Shown here: one piece after another, positions 56,418 to 64,000 of the stretch
Position numbering within the stretch: the stretch's first letter is position 1
Layout of the letters: every line of letters starts with the position of its first letter
DNA from: Apium graveolens
Lineage: Eukaryota; Streptophyta; Magnoliopsida; Apiales; Apiaceae
Length of the DNA stretch: 64,000 nucleotides
NCBI RefSeq assembly: GCF_009905375.1
Contig: NC_133647.1
Location: 6,829,144-6,893,143, forward strand
Direction: 5' to 3'
Position numbers and translations under genes: made by a program
The notes under the pieces: model-generated
Told to the model about the DNA's origin: nothing
Database searches by the model: none
Seen by the model: the letters and a program-made list of their open reading frames with translations, nothing else

Positions 56418-57099
56418 TTTAAATTTGCAAGAAAAAAACAATTGAACATAAATTAGGGTTTCAGAGTTTACAGGGGTGAGAGAGAGAGAGTAAAGTTGCA
56501 GAGAATAAGATGATAAAGATAAGTAAAGTGTTAATTTGAAATCAATAATTGATTTTGTATAACACATCCTCCGCTAACTCATAAATGTTTCAGTTTAATG
56601 GGACACATGGCAACATATAATTGACTGTAAAAGAAATCATGTAATAGTGTAGTAATGGTAGTTACTGCGCGCACGGTGCCCTAATATAATGATTTGTGTA
56701 TACTCAAACATTTTATAAATCCTCACGCAAATAACTTCACACCTGTAATTAAAATACTGATTAAAACAATATTTTAATAAAATAAAAAATTATCATTAGA
56801 ACTTAATACTCAATCAAAGTTTGACCAACATCAGTATTTAATTAACCACTATCAAGATTTATCAGTCAACTACTTTCAGGATTTATCAGTCAACACTAGT
56901 TTGACCAATATCGGAGTTTATATAGATAATCAGAATTGAACATGCAGATGCTGGCTGAAATTAATAGAAGCTAACTACATGCTATTATGGCATTAAAGTT
57001 TAATACTATAATCAGTATTTAACAAATACTGATACATAATAGGAAGTTACCACACTCTAATTATCAGTAGTTATTCCAAATTATCAAATTTTGAGAAAT
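56418..57099 (-). other. spacer between RNase H and accessory ORF
   Basis: Non-coding. It has a GAGAGAGAGAG run at 56488-56498 (pyrimidine leader in element orientation) and many CAGTATTT/TCAGGATTTATCAGT words at 56830-57010. It is much shorter than the 2.4 kb spacer of the plus-strand element, and no small accessory frame is visible. Confidence 0.5.
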
Positions 57100-58600
57100 A
57101 TTCTGATATTATTCCCAATTCATTCACCAATCTTGTAAAGGCTGCTTCACAGAGAGGCTTGGTGAATATATCTGCTCATTGTTGATCTATTAGAACAAAG
57201 ACCAATTCCATTGTACCTTCTTCCATATGTTCCCTTATGAAATGGTACCTAATACTGATGTGTTTAATCATAAAATATTATATTGGATTTCCTGTGATTA
57301 CAACAACACTTTGATTATCACAATATATAGGAATAGCAGAATACTCTAACCTATAATCCACTAACTGATTCTTCATCCATATAATTTGAGCACAACAGCT
57401 TCCTGTAGCAATATATTCAGCTTTATAGTTGATATGGAAATTGACTTTTGTTTCTTGCTAAACCAAGAAACCAACTCGCCACCAAGAAATTGGCTGCTTC
57501 TAGAAGTGCTTTTCCTGTCTAGTTAACATCCTACAAAATCAGCTTCCATAATAGATGTGAATCTCTAAGATACCATAATCCAAGGTTCATGGTGCCTTTG
57601 AGATATTTAAAAAAAAATCACACCTAATAGATGTGGTTTCCTTGGATCAGCTTGGAACTTACCACATAGACACGTAGCATACATAATATTAGGTCTGCTA
57701 GCAGTCAAATATAGGAGTGAGCTAATCATACCTCTATAGTTAGTTATATCTACTAATGAGCCAGTATTTAAATCTAACTTGGTTGAAGTAGTCATGGGAG
57801 TTGTTGCAGTTGAACTGTCTTACATTCCATATCTTTTGAGCAAATTCCTGATGTATTTGGTTTGATTTATGAAGATCTCTTCATCAGTCTGTTTTACATG
57901 TAAACCTAGAAAGTAAATCAATTCTCCCATCATACTCATTTAATATCTTGATTACATTAGCTTTGCAAACCTCTCACAGAGTTTATCATTAGTAGAACCA
58001 AAAATGATATTATCAACATATATGTACTAATAGCAAGTCCTTACCATGGTATTTATAAACTAAAGTTTTATCAATTGTACCACTTGTGAAACCACTTCTA
58101 ATAGAAATAGAGCAAGTGTTTCATACCAAGCCCTTGGAGCTTCTTTTAGTCCATAGAGTGCTCTATCCAGTTTATAGACATGATTACGAAATGTTGAGTC
58201 AATGAACCCTGGAGGCTGTTCAATATAAACTTCCTCTTCATGTTCAAAAATTAGAAATAAACTCTTCACATCCATTTGGAATGCTTTAAATTTTGCGTGA
58301 GCAGTATAGGCTAGAAAAATTCTGATTGCTCCAAGCCTTGCAACTGGAGCAAAAGTCTCATCATAATTAATGCATTTTTAGTTTGAATAACCATTTGTAA
58401 CCAGTCTTGCTTTATTGCTTGAAATGATGCCCGCACTATTAGTTTTGTTTCTGAACACCCATTTCGTACCAACAACTGATCTGTTCTTTGGTCTTAGAAC
58501 AAGAGTTCAGACTTTGTTCCTTTCAACATTATTAAGCTCCTCTTGCATTGTTGTAATCCAGTTAGCATCTTAAAGAGCTTCTTCCACTTTCTTTGGTTCA
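57100..58600 (-). pseudogene. SIRE-like RT and RNase H
   Basis: RT pieces are at 58480-58330 (start of the polymerase), 58275-58060 (MDVKSLFLIFEHEEEVYIEQ, LYGLKEAPRAWYETLALFLL) and near 58020 (the catalytic region, shifted). RNase H is at 57795-57607 (YRGMISSLLYLTASRPNIMY) and continues, with shifts, to the T-K-P-L tail near 57150. Many stops and indels make it dead. The closest relative in the window is the pol at 43609-46989. Confidence 0.75.
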
Positions 58601-59700
58601 ATTTGAGATAGAAAAGAATGGTAGAGACATTCAGTTTAAGTGGATTTTCTGGTTCTTACACCACTATCAGGATTTCCAATTATTAAGTCGGGCGTGTGTG
58701 ACTTAAAGCATTTTCTTGCAGATGGGAGTTAAGTCCTTGAAGAAGAACCTCCCCCATGATCCATGAACTCTCTAGTATCTCCTTGAATTATACCATGTAC
58801 TATCATTTCCTGATACTCCCCTGAATTAGTATTTCTAGTGCTATCAGTATTTGGTCCATCAGTATTTAAGGAATCAGAGTCTGATCAATTATTTACTGAT
58901 GTTCCTTGAGTTGAATTACTTGTAGAAGAATCTGGATTTGAATCATGTTGCTCCCCCTTTACATGTGCTTCACTATTAGAAGAATTTCCACTATCATGTG
59001 GATCATGAGAGTTTATAGTGATATCGAGATTTACTGTATTAGGACTTGTCGGTATATCAGGATTTAGTTTTTGAATATACGGTACTTCATTTTCAAATCT
59101 TAACTTATCATGGTCATCTACATCTTCTAGACCTGTAATCTTCTTGTCATCAAAAGATACATGTATGGATTCAATGACTGTCTTTGTTCTCAGATTGTAA
59201 ACTCTAAAGGCTTTTGTACACAGTGGATAACCAACAAAAATGCCTTCATCAGCTTTTAGATCAAATTTAGTAACCTGTTTTGTATGAGTTTTGAGAATAA
59301 AACATTTGCAGCCAAAAATGTGAAAGTACTTCAAATTTGGTTTCTTTCCCTTCACCATCTCAAATGGTGTTTTACAATGCTTGTTGATCAAAGTTGCATT
59401 TTGTGTGAAGCAAGTAGTTTACACAGCCTCAGCCCAGAAGTAGGTGGGCAATCTTACTTCCTCTAGCATAGTTCTTGCAGCTTACATGAGAGTTCTATTC
59501 TTTCTTTCAATAACTCCATTTTGTTGTGGAGTTCCAGGGGCAGAAAATTCTTGTTTTATCCCCTTGTATTTGCAGAACTCTTCCATAGAACTGTTCTTGA
59601 ATTCAGTTCCATTGTCACTTCTAATGAACTTCACATTGTATGTTGATCCTTTTTGTAAAATCTCCTCAGTTGTTTTTCCTGAGTTAGTCCAAAGCTTAAA
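58601..59700 (-). pseudogene. SIRE-like integrase and hinge
   Basis: From 59700 the minus strand gives V-K-F-I-RSDNGTEFKNSSMEEF, PGTPQQNGVIERKNRT and YFWAEAV. An open frame at 59391-58885 follows (FEMVKGKKPNLKYFHIFGCK, DEGIFVGYPL, then a P/S/N/D-rich hinge). Purine GGGGGA blocks occur in the hinge near 58755 and 58953 on the minus strand. The first catalytic aspartate, the zinc site and the protease are absent: gag sequence begins right behind 59700. Confidence 0.75.
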
Positions 59701-61100
59701 AGCCTATCTTTTTTAGCTAACTCTTTTTCTAGATAAGCATGCTTTTCTAACAATTTTTTAACATAAATAACATTATCTATTTCTTTTTAAATTCCTAGCA
59801 TGGAAAGCACCTCAATTTCTAGGTGATCATTCCTTTTATTTAACTTAGAGTTCTCACTCTTGATTCTATTATTCTCTAAGGTTTGATCCCTATAACTAAC
59901 ATATAGAGATTTGATAAACAATCTTAATTCATAGATATCATCAGTATCAAAAGCAAGTGTGGTTTGAGATACCTTTAATTCAGCAGTGTTAACCTATGTT
60001 TCAGAATTTGTCATAAGGGCATAATTAACACTATCATATAAATCTGATGAATCATCTCAGTTTTTCTTCTTTATGATCAAGGCTTGTTTCTTCTCAACTC
60101 TAGACTTTCTGCAGTCAGCTGCAAAGTGTCCACAATTCCATCACAGTTATACATTTTTTTTGACTTGTCAAATCTTCCAAGCTTTGATTCCTTCCAATCG
60201 GTATCTCTTCTATCATTCCTCTTATCAGAGTTTGAGGAATTGGAACCCTATCTGGAAAACATTTTCCCTTTCTTGAAGTAATTATAAACCATCTTCTTGA
60301 AGCTTTTAACCAATAGAGCAACCATTTGTTCCATATCTTCATTGTTGTAATGATCACTATCAGTATCTGATTCACTATCAGTATTTGAATCATCATCAGA
60401 GTTTGATGACTCAGTATCAGACTTTGCAATTATATCTTTTCCTTTGAAGTGACCTTTTCTCCTAGCTTTCTCCTTTGGCTTCTCTTCAACTTTTAGTGCA
60501 ATTGGGCTAGCCTTTAATCCTTTTCTCTTACTTTGACTTCAAGTTTCAGTCTTCTAAGTCATATTCCTTGTCAAAAAGAGAGAGGTCATTCAACAGCTTT
60601 TGAAATCTACCATAGATCTCGGTTAAGGAATCATTGTCTCTTGAGTCAAAGTGCTCATATTCTTGAGTAAGTACTGTTCTTCTGTTTTTCTTGATGGCAG
60701 TAGTAACTTGACACTTTACCTCTAAAGCACCCCAAATTTCCTTTGATGTTTTACATCCAATAACCTATTGGAGATAACAGTATCAACACTGCTATGCAAA
60801 ATATGTCTTACTTTTGCATATCTCATAATAGATGAAAGAACTTCAGGAGAATAATCCTTCTTATCTTTATCAACCATCTTTTCAACTTGACCAGCAACTA
60901 ATTCTGCCACCTTCATTGGCCTATGAGGACCATCATAAATCCTGCTTAGATATTTTGGATTTGTAGCTTCCAATCACATGACCATCTTGACCTTCCAGAT
61001 TGGATATTCATGTATCTTTAGGATTGAACCTTGATAGCTTCATACCTACTCATATTATTGCTAATCTGTGATGTGGCTCGGGGTGGTGATGGATTATGTT
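59701..61100 (-). pseudogene. SIRE-like gag
   Basis: The frame at 60973-60722 shows YLSRIYDGPHRPMKV, AKVRHILHSSVDTVISNR. The core continues to 60560, then the acidic S/D run (60360-60440), a knuckle remnant near 60130 (Y-N-C-D-G) and a lysine/leucine coiled-coil tail to 59720. Several shifts. An internal deletion joins the gag tail to mid-integrase at about 59700. Confidence 0.75.
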
Positions 61101-61166
61101 GTGCTTCTTTCTTTTCCATTAAAGATTGATTTTCAGATCGTAAATTATTTGTATATCAAAAGCAAA

Positions 61167-61177
61167 CTCTGATACCA
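61167..61177 (-). promoter_or_regulatory. primer-binding site (tRNA-iMet)
   Basis: CTCTGATACCA on the plus strand, two bases from the LTR. Confidence 0.85.
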
Positions 61178-61179
61178 AT

Positions 61180-61749
61180 TGTTAGGTCCGTAATACAACT
61201 AAGGAGGGGGTGAATACAGTTTATTCAAACAATTCGATAACAGAACGGTTATTTAACTTATATAGAGTAAACCTAATCTGTAGTTATATAATTCACAGCT
61301 ACACAATCAATAAGGAATCCTATTCTACTATAATAAGGAAACCTAATACATTTCCATGTATGATTGCTTCTGAAATAAAGTTCTTCACCGCCTTGAATTC
61401 TGCAATCCTTTTCCTTCTCAAATATCTACTAATGTGATTAAATCCTGACGACATCAAATGCTGATCATCAAGTACTGATGGACAAGTACTAATGATGTCA
61501 CCTTCAGTAAATACTGATATTAAGTCCTGATAATAAACCTGATAGTTTATATCCTGATATCATCAATTATATCTAGCATATAATCATGCACCATTCAAGT
61601 TTTATGTGAGTTAACTATAACCCTCTTAGTATTATAATTAACTCATTAACCTACTTATAATGATCAGAAAATTTCAAGTATTAGCATGAAAAATACTTGA
61701 ATGATTAAACTTTAAACTACATATAATAAGAAGTATCAAAACACCAACA
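61180..61749 (-). repeat. 5' LTR of SIRE-like relic
   Basis: TGTTAGGTCCG ... ACACCAACA, 570 bases; same family and same flank as 4051-4734, minus an internal deletion of about 115 bases. Confidence 0.75.
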
Positions 61750-62285
61750 ATCCCATGCCAACATTCCATAAATATTCTTACTCATACAAATTTAGTTCAT
61801 AATAAACGTATCAAAAGAATCCCAAGATAACAAACAGATGTTCGTTCATAAGAAGAGATAAATAAAATAAGAAATATTTTCAATGGTTGAATTCTTCTTC
61901 ATTGATGGCTTCTTCTCCTCCTCTATTATGCGGCTCCTTGTTTCTTCCTCTCTCTATTTAAGGTCAGGACTATCTATCTAATAATATCTCTAATAAAAGT
62001 TTTTTTCAATAAATTATTGGAAATACAACTCCAAGAAAATGAAAATTTGTAGTTGACTTTTTCACACGAATTCTGGGCTGATTCCGCTGGACAATAAAAT
62101 TAAGACCAATTGTGTGATAGTGTATATTACGCAAGCGGCCCATAAAATCTGATTTTTAATTAAATTAAACTTCAACTCTGATTTTGTAAACTCCAAGTCT
62201 TCCTTTATTACAACTCCTTAATACCTACAATAAAATATAAATATTTAATAAATAAAAATCTAATTTTGTATAAAATGATCAAAAT
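61750..62285. other. LTR flank shared with 4735-5285
   Basis: Collinear with 4735-5285. No gene seen. Confidence 0.5.
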
Positions 62286-64000
62286 ATAGGGACAATATTA
62301 AGATAAAGTGCACACTCATCAATGCTCATATTATGTTTTGATTGCATAAGCTTAGAAAATTTCTTGCAAAGCTTATTGTCAGTAGGTTCAAAAATGATAT
62401 CATCATCATAGATTTGAACCAAAATCAAGTCTTTACCTTCATTGATGTAAAAAAAAGTTTTGTCAGTTGTACCTCTTTTGAACCACCCTCAATTAAGAAT
62501 CGAGCAAGTATTTCATACCAGGACCTTGGAGCTTGGTTGAGTACAAAGAGTCGTTTGTCGAGCCTTAAACATGATAAGGAAATTTACGATCAATAAAACC
62601 AGGATGATGTTTAACATATACATCATCTTTCAATATCACGTTAGAAATGCACATTTGACATTCATATAAAAGACTTTGAATTTGAAGTGAGCTGCATAAG
62701 CTCAGAAAATCGTGATGATTTCAAGTCTGAGCATATGAGAAAATATTTCATCATAGTCAATGTCTTATTTTTGTGAATGATCTTTTGCAATAAGCCTCAC
62801 TTTATTCTTCATTATAACGTCATCAGATTAGTCTTACTTCTGACACCAACTTTGTGCCTAAAATTGACCTATTCTTTGGCCTAGGCTTCTGTTTCCATAA
62901 TTCATTTCTCTCAAACACCTTGAGTTCATCTTGAATTTGGAGTAACACAATCAGCATCTTCGAGTACATATTTAACTTTTTTAGGCTCGTTCTTTGACAA
63001 AAAGTTGTGATATAGACAATCATCTTATGTTCCACTTCTTATCTTTCCCTAGAAGTTGGTAACTGATTACTTAAGCTTGATGCTTCCTATGTATTGGATG
63101 TATTTTCAAAATTATATTCAGATGAAACTCTCCATTAATCAGTATTATCACTTTCTGACTGGGGTGTATTTCATTATGTCGCTCCCCGTATGTTAGAGCT
63201 TTCATGTCATGATTAGTGTCATTTAATGATTGGGTGTCAATTCCTAAATTGACTCAATTTACTTGTTGGAGTTTTTGATGTGCTTCGATTTTGGGAATTT
63301 GTTGTCCGTTGTAATCAAGTGTCTCCTCCTGATGTTATTAGGAGTTGACTGACTTTGAGTAGTTGTTCCCCCTCTATATTTGGATGTCCAATAACAACAT
63401 GAATATCTGGGCTATCATCACGATCACATGAGTTATCGGTATTTGAGTCTTCATCAGGATTTGTAACATTTCCTATTTTTACCTTTCCATTAACAAAAAT
63501 ATATTGTTCATGGGAGTCCTCTTCAAAATACTAATCTTGTAATCATTAAATAAAACATGGATAGATTCAATAATTTTCCTAGTTCTCATAATAATAAAAG
63601 CTTTGGATGGAGGATAACCAAAAAATACATTCATCTACTTTTGTGTCAAACTTACCAAGTTGCTCATGATGTGTACTTAGTGCAAAACACTTGCATCCAA
63701 ATATGTGAAAATGCTTCAAACTTGGGGCATTTTTCTTGATCATTTAAAAAAAATCAAACCATGTATGTTGATAAGTATTGGATTTTGAGTATAACATGAT
63801 GTGTTAACAACTTCAGCGAAGAAATAGGTTAGGAAAATTTAGCTTATTCGAGCATAGTTCTTTCAGCTTCATTAAGTACCATATTCTTTCTTTCCACCAC
63901 CCTATTTTGCTTCATCCATGTTGGAAATATTAAACTCAATATCATTATCACTTCATAGTATTTTTTCTTTTTGATTAAAACCATTTTCAATCAGTCGCAT
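62286..64000 (-). pseudogene. degraded copia pol relic, runs off the window
   Basis: Collinear with 5286 to about 6960: RT remnants (62300-62800), hinge with W-K-Q-K-PRPKNRSILGTKLV at about 62910-62850, a GGGGGA purine block near 63370 and integrase-end remnants to the window end. Dead in the same places as the left copy, with additional private changes. Confidence 0.7.

Overview
The window is a repeat-dominated stretch of a plant nuclear genome, most likely a eudicot. It is AT-rich and almost every recognisable protein is a Ty1/copia Gag or Pol. Primer-binding sites are complementary to plant initiator tRNA-Met. The only host-gene traces are a G-type lectin receptor-kinase fragment and a probable DUF863-family fragment. 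The SIRE-like elements look like those I associate with asterids such as Apiaceae, but that is a weak inference. No CRISPR, operon, tRNA or rRNA was seen.

Layout. 1-3.6 kb holds decayed gene pieces (lectin exon, exon-like pieces, an AT-rich region with hairpins). 3.6-7.3 kb holds a minus-strand copia gag stump and LTR, then an older minus-strand copia pol relic. 7.3-10.1 kb is AT-rich with a DUF863-like pseudogene. 10.1-21.0 kb is one complete but dead minus-strand copia element, with paired LTRs, a perfect AGGTT target duplication and a Ty3/gypsy-type solo LTR inside it. 21.3-37.7 kb is an old minus-strand copia element split by a 12.2 kb plus-strand SIRE-like element and carrying a TRIM-like element. 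37.7-39.1 kb is flank. 39107-39206 is a 100-N gap. 39.2-55.86 kb repeats 22.46-39.1 kb at about 99% identity. 55.86-61.75 kb is another minus-strand SIRE-like relic, and 61.75-64 kb is a diverged copy of 4.7-7.0 kb.

The main structural conclusion is that the 16.65 kb direct repeat is probably two unmerged overlapping contig ends or two haplotypes, not a real tandem duplication. The repeat ends exactly at the N gap on both sides, and small indels cluster in the last 400 bases before the gap.

The biologically interesting part is in the SIRE-like elements. Pol is followed by a long spacer containing a palindrome, a TATA box and a small 89-codon reading frame, and then by a very long broken accessory ('envelope-like' or plant-transposon-domain) reading frame. 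The same GGGGGAGCAT 10-mer, close to the polypurine tract, occurs three times in the integrase/RT hinge in two different reading phases. Each element family also carries its own short motif scattered through LTR, spacer and coding hinge. All elements are inactivated by stops, shifts or deletions.
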